64,000 nucleotides of DNA from Paraburkholderia phenazinium (GTDB taxonomy: Bacteria; Pseudomonadota; Gammaproteobacteria; Burkholderiales; Burkholderiaceae): positions 1 to 64,000 of the forward strand of contig NZ_FNCJ01000013.1 in NCBI RefSeq assembly GCF_900100735.1, read 5' to 3'. Below, one piece after another: positions 38,209 to 46,351 of the stretch. Made by a program: the position numbers and the translations under genes. The notes beneath the pieces were generated by a model that was not told the DNA's origin, searched no databases, and saw only the letters and a program-made list of their open reading frames with translations. Each line of letters opens with the position of its first letter. The stretch's first letter is position 1.

Positions 38209-38988
38209 TTACTGCGTGACGCTCACCGCGCCAGCCGCCTTGCAGATTGCCAGGAAATCCTGATCCTTCAACGACGCGCCGCCAATCAGGCCACCGTCGA
38301 TGTCCGGCTGACGGAACAATTCTTCCGCATTCTCCGGCTTCACGCTGCCGCCATACAACAGGGGTACATCAGCGACCGCAGCCCCTTTCGCCGCGAGACG
38401 CGCGCGCAGGAATGCGTGAACATCCTGTGCCTGTTGCGACGTGGCGCTCTTGCCGGTGCCGATCGCCCAAACCGGCTCGTAAGCGACGACGATACGCGCC
38501 GCTTCTTCGGGCGACAACTTCGCCAGCACTTCATCCAGCTGCGCACCCACCACCTGCTCGGTCTCGCCCGCTTCGCGCTCTTCCAGCGTTTCGCCGACGC
38601 AGACGATCGGGGTCAAACCCGCTTCGAGCGCACGCTGCGTCTTGACGGCCACCAGCTCCGAGCTTTCGCGATGATAGGCGCGGCGCTCCGAGTGCCCGAC
38701 GATTGCGAGCGTTGCAGCGAAATCCACCGCCATCGGCGCAGCCGTCTCACCGGTGTAGGCGCCGCTCGTGAAAGCCGACACATCCTGCACGCCCCAAGCT
38801 ACCCGGCTGCCTTCCAGCAGCGCCTGCGCCTGCGCGAGATACGGACCCGGCACACAGACGCCGACTTGCACGCTGTCCGGCAATGCGCCGGCACCCTGCG
38901 CTACGGCCTGAAGCAGAACCGCGTTCCCGGCAAGCCGCCCGTGCATCTTCCAGTTACCGACTACCAGTTTCGCTCGTTGTTTTGACAT
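38209..38988 (-). CDS. tpiA: triosephosphate isomerase
   Basis: A 259-residue glycolytic enzyme interconverting dihydroxyacetone phosphate and glyceraldehyde 3-phosphate. Active-site residues are seen: Lys14 (VGNWKMHG), His in VGHSERR, Glu in VVAYEPVWAIGTGKSA, and the phosphate loop LLYGGSVKPENA. The upstream in-frame extension is rejected because MSKQRAKLVVGNW is the family start. secG follows 81 bases later. Confidence 0.97.
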   Translation of the reverse strand: MSKQRAKLVVGNWKMHGRLAGNAVLLQAVAQGAGALPDSVQVGVCVPGPYLAQAQALLEGSRVAWGVQDVSAFTSGAYTGETAAPMAVDFAATLAIVGHSERRAYHRESSELVAVKTQRALEAGLTPIVCVGETLEEREAGETEQVVGAQLDEVLAKLSPEEAARIVVAYEPVWAIGTGKSATSQQAQDVHAFLRARLAAKGAAVADVPLLYGGSVKPENAEELFRQPDIDGGLIGGASLKDQDFLAICKAAGAVSVTQ

Positions 38989-39198
38989 CGTCTCGTCTTG
39001 TCGTGGCGGCGGATTCGGGTTGCGCCGGATTTGCACCTCATCTGCAACCTTACTGCCCGCCTTTCGAATTCATGCGGCGCACGCAAAACGCGCAATTTTA
39101 CTGTGAGCAGGCGGATCGGGTCAAACTGCCAGTATCAAAGCAAGCTTGTCAACCTGACCCTCTCACGCGTGCGCGGGCGCCTATACGGCTCTCACCAA

Positions 39199-39217
39199 GG
39201 CGGCCACGCAGGCCGCC
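39199..39217 (-). terminator. hairpin after the quinone oxidoreductase gene
   Basis: A 7-bp GC stem (GGCGGCC with GGCCGCC, loop of five) lies just past the stop codon at 39227. There is no T-run on the minus strand, so terminator function is uncertain. Confidence 0.35.
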
Positions 39218-39226
39218 GCTACTCCG

Positions 39227-40252
39227 TCAGCCGGCGGCCTGCGCCGTGCCCCAATCCAGCATGATCTTGCCGACGTGCGTGCTGCTTTCCATCAGCGCAT
39301 GCGCTTCGGCGGCCTGCGCGGCCGGAAACACCTGATGGATCACCGGCTTGATGCGGCCGTCTTCGAGGTGCGGCCACACGCGCGCCTTGAGTTGAGCAGC
39401 GATCTTCGCCTTGAACTCGACCGGCCGCGGACGCAGCGTCGAACCGGTCACCGTCAGGCGGCGCCGCAGGATCTCGTGCAAATTCAACTCGGCCTTCGCG
39501 CCGCCCAGCGTCGCGATCAGCACGATCCGGCCGCCGTCGGCCAGCGCGCTCAACTCGCGCGGCACATAGCTGCCCGCCACCATATCGAGGATCACGTCGA
39601 CACCGCGATCGTTCGTCAGCGACTTGAGGACTTCGACGAAGTCTTCGGTTTTATAGTTGATTGCACGTTCGGCGCCGAGCTGCTCGCAGGCGCGGCACTT
39701 GTCGTCCGACCCCGCGGTGGCGAACACGCGAAAGCCCAACGCATGCGCGATCTGGATGGCCGTCACGCCAATGCCGCTCGAACCGCCCTGCACCAGCAAG
39801 GTTTCGTTCTGCCCACCCTCGCCCGCGCCCAGTTGCGCGCGTTCGAAGACATTGCTCCAGACGGTAAAGAAGGTTTCCGGCAACGAAGCCGCTTCGATAT
39901 CCGAGAGACCCTTCGGCACCGGCAGACACTGCAGGAGCGGCGCGGCCGCATATTCTGCGTACCCGCCGCCGGCCAGCAACGCGCAGACCCGATCGCCAAT
40001 CTTCAGGCCAAACGGGTTGTGCTTCTCGTCGATCGTCCCACCGACAATCTCCCCCGCCACTTCCAGCCCCGGCAGGTCCGACGCGCCCGGCGGCGGCGCG
40101 TAGCCGCCCTTGCGCTGGAACACGTCCGGACGATTCACACCGGAGGCGGCCACCTTGATCAGCACTTCACCCGCTTTCGGCTGCGGCGTGGGCCGCTCAG
40201 CGAGCTTCAAGACTTCCGGCGCACCGAATTCAGTAATTTCGATCGCTTTCAT
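39227..40252 (-). CDS. NAD(P)H-quinone oxidoreductase (zinc-independent MDR family)
   Basis: A 341-residue medium-chain reductase of the quinone oxidoreductase / PIG3 type. MKAIEITEFGAPEVLKL opens the catalytic domain; the NADP-binding region is VQGGSSGIGVTAIQIAHALG near residue 145-165. Structural zinc cysteines are absent, as expected for this branch. It reduces quinones or acts as a general enoyl reductase; the substrate is not defined. A longer frame adding 21 residues upstream is rejected. It is downstream of no obvious operon partner. Confidence 0.88.
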   Translation of the reverse strand: MKAIEITEFGAPEVLKLAERPTPQPKAGEVLIKVAASGVNRPDVFQRKGGYAPPPGASDLPGLEVAGEIVGGTIDEKHNPFGLKIGDRVCALLAGGGYAEYAAAPLLQCLPVPKGLSDIEAASLPETFFTVWSNVFERAQLGAGEGGQNETLLVQGGSSGIGVTAIQIAHALGFRVFATAGSDDKCRACEQLGAERAINYKTEDFVEVLKSLTNDRGVDVILDMVAGSYVPRELSALADGGRIVLIATLGGAKAELNLHEILRRRLTVTGSTLRPRPVEFKAKIAAQLKARVWPHLEDGRIKPVIHQVFPAAQAAEAHALMESSTHVGKIMLDWGTAQAAG

Positions 40253-40327
40253 CTGCGTCACCTCCAAGGTTTGGATTGCGTTGCACACCCGCGGTTCGCG
40301 CCGTTTGCAAGGCAATCCACCCTCATG

Positions 40328-40363
40328 AAAAACGGCCGGCGCGCCTTCACGCTGCCGGCCGTT
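40328..40363 (-). terminator. terminator after pnp
   Basis: A 10-bp perfect stem (AACGGCCGGC with GCCGGCCGTT) with a 13-base loop is followed on the minus strand by TTTTT, 16 bases past the pnp stop codon. Confidence 0.8.
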
Positions 40364-40378
40364 GCCTACCTTACCGCA

Positions 40379-42526
40379 TTACTGCGGAGTCGGTTCGCTT
40401 TGCGGTGCGCCCGACGCGGCGTCGTTCAGCAACGCCTTCGCCGACAAGCGCACACGGCCCTTCTCGTCCGTCTGGATGACCTTGACCTTCACCTGCTGGC
40501 CATCCTTCAGGTAGTCGTTGATGTCCTTGATACGCTCGTTGGCGATCTCGGAGATGTGCAGCAGACCGTCCTTGCCCGGCAGGATGTTCACGATCGCGCC
40601 GAAATCGAGCAGCTTGAGCACGGTGCCTTCGTAGACCTGGCCCACTTCGACTTCCAGCGTGATGTTCTCGATACGCTTCTTCGCTTCGGCCATGCCTTCG
40701 CTGCTGGTGCTGGCGATGGTGACGACGCCGTCGTCCGAGATATCGATGGTCGTGCCGGTTTCTTCGGTCAGCGCGCGGATCACCGAACCACCCTTGCCGA
40801 TCACGTCGCGGATCTTTTCCGGATTGATCTTGATGGTGATCATGCGCGGTGCGTAGTCCGACAGCACCGTGTTCGCGCCCGAGACAGCCGAGGTCATCTT
40901 GCCGAGGATATGCAGACGGCCTTCCTTCGCTTGCGCGAGGGCGACCTGCATGATTTCCTTGGTGATGCCCTGGATCTTGATGTCCATCTGCAGTGCGGTC
41001 ACGCCTTGCTCGGTACCCGCCACCTTGAAGTCCATGTCGCCGAGGTGATCTTCGTCGCCGAGGATGTCGGTCAGCACGGCAAACTTGTTGCCTTCGAGGA
41101 TCAGGCCCATGGCGATGCCGGCGACGTGCGCCTTCATCGGCACGCCGGCGTCCATCAGTGCGAGGCAGCCGCCGCACACCGAAGCCATCGACGACGAACC
41201 GTTCGATTCGGTGATTTCCGAAACGACGCGGATCGAGTAGCCGAATTCGTCTGCGCTCGGCAGGCAAGCAGCCAGCGCGCGCTTCGCGAGACGGCCGTGA
41301 CCGATTTCACGGCGCTTCGGCGAACCGACGCGGCCCGTTTCGCCGGTCGCGAACGGAGGCATGTTGTAATGGAGCATGAAGCGCTCGCGGTACTCGCCTT
41401 CGAGCGCGTCGATGTTCTGCTCGTCGCCTTTCGTGCCGAGCGTTGCGACCACCAGAGCCTGGGTTTCGCCGCGCGTGAACAGCGCCGAGCCGTGGGTACG
41501 CGGCAGCACGCCGGTGCGGATTTCGATCGGGCGCACGGTGCGCGTGTCGCGGCCGTCGATACGCGGTTCGCCGTCGAGGATCTGCGTACGGACGATCTTC
41601 GCTTCGATGTCGAACAGCACGTTGCCGACCGTTGCCTTGTCGGCTGCGACCGTGCCGGCTGCTGCGGCTTCTTCTTCCAGCTTGGCCGAGGTGGCTGCGT
41701 AGACTTCCTTCAGCTTGGCCGAACGCGCTTGCTTGTCGCGGATCTGGTACGCGGCGAGCAGGTCGGCTTGCGCCAGTTCCGTCACGCGAGCGATCAGCGG
41801 CTCGTTCTTGGCGGCCGGTTGCCAATCCCATTCCGGCTTGCCGCCTTCGCGAACGAGTTCATGGATCGCGTCGATTGCGACCTGCATCTGGTCGTGACCG
41901 TACACCACCGCGCCGAGCATCACTTCTTCGCTCAGTTGCTGCGCTTCCGATTCGACCATCAGCACGGCACGCTCGGTACCGGCGACGACGAGATCAAGCG
42001 CCGATTCCTTGATCTGGGCGCGCGTCGGGTTCAGGACGTATTCGTTGTTGATGTAAGCCACGCGTGCTGCACCGACCGGGCCGTTGAACGGCAGACCCGA
42101 CACGGCAAGCGCCGCCGACGCGCCGATCAGCGCGGGGATGTCAGCGGGGATTTCCGGGTTCAGCGACAGGACGTGGATCACGACCTGGACTTCGTTGTAG
42201 AAGCCTTCCGGGAACAGCGGGCGCAGCGGGCGGTCGATCAGGCGCGAAATCAGCGTTTCGCCTTCCGACGGACGGCCTTCGCGGCGGAAGAAGCCACCGG
42301 GGATCTTGCCGGCTGCGTAGGTCTTTTCGAGGTAGTCGACCGTCAACGGGAAGAAGTCTTGACCCGGCTTGGCGGTCTTGGCGCCGACCACAGTGGCCAG
42401 CACAACGGTATCTTCGACGTCGACAATCACAGCACCGCTTGCCTGGCGAGCGATTTCGCCCGTTTCGAGGCGAACGTTATGTTGTCCCCACTTAAATTCT
42501 TTGACGATTTTATTGAACATAGTCAT
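40379..42526 (-). CDS. pnp: polyribonucleotide nucleotidyltransferase (PNPase)
   Basis: A 715-residue 3'-5' exoribonuclease of the RNA degradosome that uses phosphate to release nucleoside diphosphates. Domain order: first RNase PH (about 12-145), helical linker, second RNase PH (about 320-460, with GRREIGHGRLAKRAL), KH domain (MITIKINPEKIRDVIGKGG, near 555-580) and S1 domain (VYEGTVLKLLDFGAIVNI, near 622 onward). GGAG lies seven bases before ATG 42526. rpsO is upstream, the classic rpsO-pnp order. Confidence 0.97.
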   Translation of the reverse strand: MTMFNKIVKEFKWGQHNVRLETGEIARQASGAVIVDVEDTVVLATVVGAKTAKPGQDFFPLTVDYLEKTYAAGKIPGGFFRREGRPSEGETLISRLIDRPLRPLFPEGFYNEVQVVIHVLSLNPEIPADIPALIGASAALAVSGLPFNGPVGAARVAYINNEYVLNPTRAQIKESALDLVVAGTERAVLMVESEAQQLSEEVMLGAVVYGHDQMQVAIDAIHELVREGGKPEWDWQPAAKNEPLIARVTELAQADLLAAYQIRDKQARSAKLKEVYAATSAKLEEEAAAAGTVAADKATVGNVLFDIEAKIVRTQILDGEPRIDGRDTRTVRPIEIRTGVLPRTHGSALFTRGETQALVVATLGTKGDEQNIDALEGEYRERFMLHYNMPPFATGETGRVGSPKRREIGHGRLAKRALAACLPSADEFGYSIRVVSEITESNGSSSMASVCGGCLALMDAGVPMKAHVAGIAMGLILEGNKFAVLTDILGDEDHLGDMDFKVAGTEQGVTALQMDIKIQGITKEIMQVALAQAKEGRLHILGKMTSAVSGANTVLSDYAPRMITIKINPEKIRDVIGKGGSVIRALTEETGTTIDISDDGVVTIASTSSEGMAEAKKRIENITLEVEVGQVYEGTVLKLLDFGAIVNILPGKDGLLHISEIANERIKDINDYLKDGQQVKVKVIQTDEKGRVRLSAKALLNDAASGAPQSEPTPQ

Positions 42527-42842
42527 TTTGTCACTCCATCGTTATGCCGCGCGGACCAGAAGCGGCGCGGCAACGCCAGGACCGGTGCCACATGGGAAGA
42601 TGAGTGTTATGCCATTCCAGAGAACCACGCCCTACGTCGAGTACGTGCGCGAACCGCTGGAATGACACAAAGCTCTGCCCTGAAGCCCGGCTGTGTTGAG
42701 CGTTGCCCGCCGCATGAACCGTCACGCTACCGCGGGCAACTATCGGTGCACCTCACATGAAGCGCACCGTTCAAAAACAAAATGCCTGTATCAGTGAAAC
42801 TGACACAGGCATCTTGCTGAGAGCGCCTTACTGCGCGCCCAA
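42527..42842 (-). other. rpsO-pnp intergenic leader with stem-loops
   Basis: No gene is seen in these 316 bases. On the minus strand the region carries a terminator-like hairpin just after rpsO, then two further inverted repeats: GTTGCCCGC with GCGGGCAAC (42702-42740) and CATTCCAG with CTGGAATG (42613-42664), before the pnp ribosome binding site. In E. coli the same interval contains an RNase III-cut stem through which PNPase controls its own mRNA. Confidence 0.6.
42770..42812 (-). terminator. terminator after rpsO
   Basis: A 14-bp stem with one mismatch (ATGCCTGTGTCAGT with ACTGATACAGGCAT, loop TTC) is followed on the minus strand by TTTGTTTTT. It lies 30 bases past the rpsO stop. Confidence 0.85.
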
Positions 42843-43115
42843 TTACTTACGCAGACCCAGCTTCTCGATCAGTGCGCGGTAACGGTCCGCGTCCTTACCC
42901 TTCAGGTAGTCGAGCAGCTTACGACGACGGCTCACCATGCGCAGCAGACCGCGGCGGCTGTGGTGGTCTTTCGTGTGGGCCTTGAAGTGAACGGTCAGTT
43001 CGTTGATGCGGGTGGTCAGCAGAGCGACCTGAACTTCGGGGGAGCCGGTGTCGTTAGCAGCGCGTGCAAATTGCGCAACGACTTCGGACTTCTTGCTTGC
43101 TTCAACTGCGGACAT
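42843..43115 (-). CDS. rpsO: 30S ribosomal protein S15
   Basis: A 90-residue ribosomal protein that binds 16S rRNA early in 30S assembly. The conserved segment GSPEVQVALLTTRINELTVHFKAHTKDHHSRRGLL (noted as the GSPEVQ helix start and the DHHSRRGL loop) identifies it. AAGGAA lies seven bases before ATG 43115; the upstream longer frame is rejected. Confidence 0.97.
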   Translation of the reverse strand: MSAVEASKKSEVVAQFARAANDTGSPEVQVALLTTRINELTVHFKAHTKDHHSRRGLLRMVSRRRKLLDYLKGKDADRYRALIEKLGLRK

Positions 43116-43355
43116 ATCAATTTCCTTGAGAACTAGACAGGCGGTCACGGAAGAAAGGCCGTGCCGTGGATTACAACGAGGGGCGTATTGTAGCACAGCC
43201 TGTACGGGCCGCGAACCCTGCTGTGACGGCCGGGATTCGCGGGCGCCGGCTCAAGGTGGCACGGCGAGCCGGCCCGTGGCTGAAGAGCGCCGCCGGGGGC
43301 CGCGTGGGGCAGCGCGCCTCGGCCGGAGGCAGCCCACATGGCCGCGGCTCAACGC

Positions 43356-43397
43356 AATGCCTAAGGGCCAATACCTAAGGGCCAATGCCTCAAGGCC
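43356..43397. repeat. 14-bp tandem repeat, three copies
   Basis: aatgcctaagggcc (43356-43369) is followed by aatacctaagggcc and aatgcctcaaggcc with one or two changes each. The third copy contains the TGA stop codon of the substrate-binding protein gene. The remaining 43116-43355 stretch is GC-rich and holds no gene that I can support. Confidence 0.85.
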
Positions 43398-44685
43398 GCG
43401 TCATATGACAGGTCGTGGCCGGCACGGTCCGCTCGGGCCGCAGCGCCAGCACCGTGCGGAAGCCATAGCCGGAGCCCTCGTTATCAAAGCGCACGCCCGG
43501 CGTGCCGGCCTTGTCCATCTCCATCACATAAAGGGGCTGGATCATTTGATGGTCGTCGGCGCGCATCCACGACGGGTGGAAGCCGTTGTCGAACTTCATC
43601 CCCTCCAGCGCTTTCGCAACTGCCGCGGGCTGGGCGCTGCCCGCCTTGTTCATGGCTGCGGCAAGCATCTCGACCAGCAGCTCCATGCGCAGCACCGGGT
43701 AGTCGTCCTGAGCGGCCGGGTAGCGGGCGCGGAAGGCCTTGTACCACGCGTCCGAGGCCGCGCCACCTGCATTCGGATGCCAGTCGGCCACCGCGATCAC
43801 CCGTTTCACGCCAGCGTCGCCAAGCGCAGCCGGGGCGCCCAGGCTGTTGCCGTAGAAGGTGTAGAACTTGGTGTCGAGGCCCTGCTCCCGGGCGGCTTTA
43901 ACCAGCAAGGTCAAGTCGTTGCCCCAGTTGCCCGTGACGACCGCATCCGCGCCGCTCGCGCGGATCTTGGCGATATACGGCGCGAAGTCCTTCACCCGGC
44001 CAATCGGATGAAATTCATCTCCGACGATCGCAATGTCCGGGCGCTTGGCCGCCAGCGCCAAGCGCGCCAGCGCGCTGACGTCATGGCCGAACCTGTAGTC
44101 CTGGTTCAGCAGATAGACCTTCTTGACCGACGGATCATGCTGGATCACATCCGCGAGCGCGTCCATGCGCATGCCGGCGTGGGCGTCGAAGCGGAAGTGC
44201 CAGAAACTGCAGGCGGCATTGGTCAGCGCGGGGTCGTCGGCGGAATAGTTGAGGAACACTTCCTGATTGTCGGGCTCGCGGCTGTTCTGCTTCTCGATCG
44301 CGCCGATCAGCGCCGCCGCCACCGCCGAGCTGTTGCCCTGCAGGATGTAGCCGATATGGCGATCCGCCGCGGCGCGCAACTGCACCAGCGCCTCCTCGGT
44401 GCTGCCCTTGCTGTCCAGCACGACCAGTTCGAGCGGATGCGCGCCGTCGGCCAGCTTGACGCCGCCGTGTGCGTTCACCTGCTCGACGCCGAAGCGCAGA
44501 TTGCGCTCCACCGCCGCCCCGGCGTTCGCGAAGGGGCCTGACATGCCTTCGATCAGCGCCAACTGGACCGGTTTGCCGGCAGGCGCCGGGCTCGATGGTG
44601 TGCCCTGCCCATGCGCCGCCTGCCCGGCGGTCAGCGCCAACGCCGCCAGCGCCGCAGCCGCGACGCGTCCCCACTTCGCCGCCAT
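43390..44685 (-). CDS. ABC transporter substrate-binding protein (branched-chain amino acid type)
   Basis: A 431-residue periplasmic binding protein of the LivJ-like type I fold. A signal peptide (residues 1-26, ending near AAHGQ) precedes VQLALIEGMSGPFANAGAAVERN, the usual lobe-1 start. YLLNQDYRFGHDVS and AVVTGNWGNDLTLLVKAA mark the second lobe. GAGGAG lies four to nine bases before ATG 44685. No permease or ATPase gene is adjacent, so it depends on transporters encoded elsewhere or is a sensor. The ligand is unknown. Confidence 0.85.
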   Translation of the reverse strand: MAAKWGRVAAAALAALALTAGQAAHGQGTPSSPAPAGKPVQLALIEGMSGPFANAGAAVERNLRFGVEQVNAHGGVKLADGAHPLELVVLDSKGSTEEALVQLRAAADRHIGYILQGNSSAVAAALIGAIEKQNSREPDNQEVFLNYSADDPALTNAACSFWHFRFDAHAGMRMDALADVIQHDPSVKKVYLLNQDYRFGHDVSALARLALAAKRPDIAIVGDEFHPIGRVKDFAPYIAKIRASGADAVVTGNWGNDLTLLVKAAREQGLDTKFYTFYGNSLGAPAALGDAGVKRVIAVADWHPNAGGAASDAWYKAFRARYPAAQDDYPVLRMELLVEMLAAAMNKAGSAQPAAVAKALEGMKFDNGFHPSWMRADDHQMIQPLYVMEMDKAGTPGVRFDNEGSGYGFRTVLALRPERTVPATTCHMTRP

Positions 44686-44841
44686 GCGCAGCTCCTCTGA
44701 ATCGTCCGAAGCGCGGATCATAGGGCGCGCGGTGTGGAATAAGCAAGCACGGCCGCTCGTTAACACTGTGTCGCCGCCCCGCGTGTCAAAATATTGCGTC
44801 TCGATGATAAAAACCACCATCCAATGCCATCGGAGGAATTC

Positions 44842-45399
44842 ATGCTTACCCGCCTCACATCCGCATTCGCGACGACCAGCGCGTCGGCACGGCGGCGCGG
44901 GCATCTGCGGCGCGCTGCGCTGGCCAGCTTCACCGCCCTGCTGCTCGCGGGCTGTGTTCAGCCATGGCAGCAGTTCCAACAGGGCGCGGACGAGTCCACC
45001 ATCGTCGCCAAGCTTGGCGCCCCGCGCGAAGTCTACGACCTGCCCAACGGCGGCAAGCGTCTGATGTGGCCGACCCAACCCATGGGCGAAACCACCACGG
45101 CCGCCGACATCGACGGCTCGGGCAAGATCGTCAGCGTGCGCCAGGTGTTGCAGCCCAACGAGTTCTATAAGGCAGAAATCGGCAAGTGGACCAAGAGCGA
45201 TGTGCTGGTCAACTTCGGCCGCCCGGAAGAAACCTCGTACTTCCCGCTGATGAAACGCGAGGTCTGGACCTATCGCTATCTGGAAGACAACGTCTGGTAC
45301 ATGATGTACAGCTTCTATTTCGACGATCAGGGTTTGCTCAGGACTACGCAGAAATCACCCGATCCGCTGCACGATCCGGATCGCCGCAGCTTTTTCTGA
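44842..45399 (+). CDS. lipoprotein with BamE/SmpA-like fold
   Basis: A 185-residue lipoprotein. A long basic N-terminus leads to the lipobox LLAGC (Cys about residue 36). The mature part has two similar units, one with ESTIVAKLGAPREVYDLPNGGKRLMW and one with KSDVLVNFGRPEETSYFPLMKREVWTYRY, each resembling the SmpA/OmlA repeat of BamE. GGAGGAA precedes ATG 44842. A role in outer-membrane protein or envelope assembly is plausible but not shown; it is a single-gene unit. Confidence 0.75.
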   Translation: MLTRLTSAFATTSASARRRGHLRRAALASFTALLLAGCVQPWQQFQQGADESTIVAKLGAPREVYDLPNGGKRLMWPTQPMGETTTAADIDGSGKIVSVRQVLQPNEFYKAEIGKWTKSDVLVNFGRPEETSYFPLMKREVWTYRYLEDNVWYMMYSFYFDDQGLLRTTQKSPDPLHDPDRRSFF

Positions 45400-45446
45400 G
45401 CCTGGGCGCGCGCTTCGCGCCTCGTTCCAGCAGCCGTTTTTCCGCC

Positions 45447-45471
45447 AAGCCGCCCTCCCGGGCGGCTTTTT
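45447..45471 (+). terminator. terminator after the lipoprotein gene
   Basis: An 8-bp stem (AAGCCGCC with GGCGGCTT) with a 6-base loop is followed by TTT on the plus strand. Confidence 0.8.
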
Positions 45472-45635
45472 CATTTATGGCGCATAACGGCGATTTTTGT
45501 TCGCGCACAGCGGGTTTATTTTCTGATAGAAAGGCAATCGTAAGAATTAAACGACGTTGCACCATGCCACCTGCATCGCTGCCAGGCGGGCGTGAAGTCA
45601 ACGTCGAACTCGCTTGACTTCCGGAGCCGCTATCG

Positions 45636-46271
45636 ATGAACCGCCCCAAACGCCTGCTGGTCGCCAATGTTGCCTGGGCGCATGAAACCGCCGCCCGCAA
45701 CCCTGAATTCTTCCGCGAACTCGCGCGAGGTCAGAATCCCCACGTGCTATGGATCGGCTGCTCGGACAGTCGCGTGCCGGCCGAAACGATCACACACTGC
45801 GAGCCGGGAGATCTATTCGTACACCGCAACATCGCCAACCTGTTTCATCCCGGCGACGACAACTCGGCGAGCGTCCTCGAATACGCGGTACGGGTGCTCA
45901 AGGTCGAGCATGTGATCGTCTGCGGGCATTACGGTTGCGGCGGGGTGCGCGCGGCGTTGCTGCCGCCCGACCCAGGTCTGCAACACGTGAATCGCCGCAT
46001 CGCGCCGTTATGCGCGCTGGCCGAGCGTCATTGCGCCGAACTCGATGGTCAGCGCAATGAGCGCTCGCGCGTCGATCGCCTCGCCGAGCTGAACGTGCGC
46101 GAACAGGTGCGCCAGTTGCGTGCGAGCCCGATCGTCCAGCAAGCCGATTCGCCACCGCTCGTGCACGGCTGGATTTTCGCGCTCGAGGATGGCCGCATCA
46201 AGGTTCTGACCTCGGGATACGCAGCGGACGACGCCATGACCTGTACGGCGAGCGCAGACAGCGCTGCGTAG
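45636..46271 (+). CDS. beta-carbonic anhydrase
   Basis: A 211-residue zinc enzyme interconverting CO2 and bicarbonate. Zinc ligands and catalytic residues are visible as Cys42, Asp44 and Arg46 (CSDSR) and His98 and Cys101 (CGHYGCGGV). The length and RLVANVAWA-like start match the Can/CynT group. It is followed after 80 bases by a SulP transporter on the same strand, suggesting joint bicarbonate supply. Confidence 0.92.
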   Translation: MNRPKRLLVANVAWAHETAARNPEFFRELARGQNPHVLWIGCSDSRVPAETITHCEPGDLFVHRNIANLFHPGDDNSASVLEYAVRVLKVEHVIVCGHYGCGGVRAALLPPDPGLQHVNRRIAPLCALAERHCAELDGQRNERSRVDRLAELNVREQVRQLRASPIVQQADSPPLVHGWIFALEDGRIKVLTSGYAADDAMTCTASADSAA

Positions 46272-46351
46272 CGCGGCGCCGGGCTTCGTTTCGTCCCGTT
46301 TTCTTCGCGTTCCTTGTACACGCGGTAATCCACCTCACCTGCACGACCCAT

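Noticed and set aside
39275..42760. A very long open frame (1161 codons) on the plus strand opposite pnp and the quinone oxidoreductase gene
   Set aside because: It is antisense to proven genes, its product is Arg/His/Asp-rich without domains, and such frames are common opposite GC-rich genes where the third-base GC leaves few stops.
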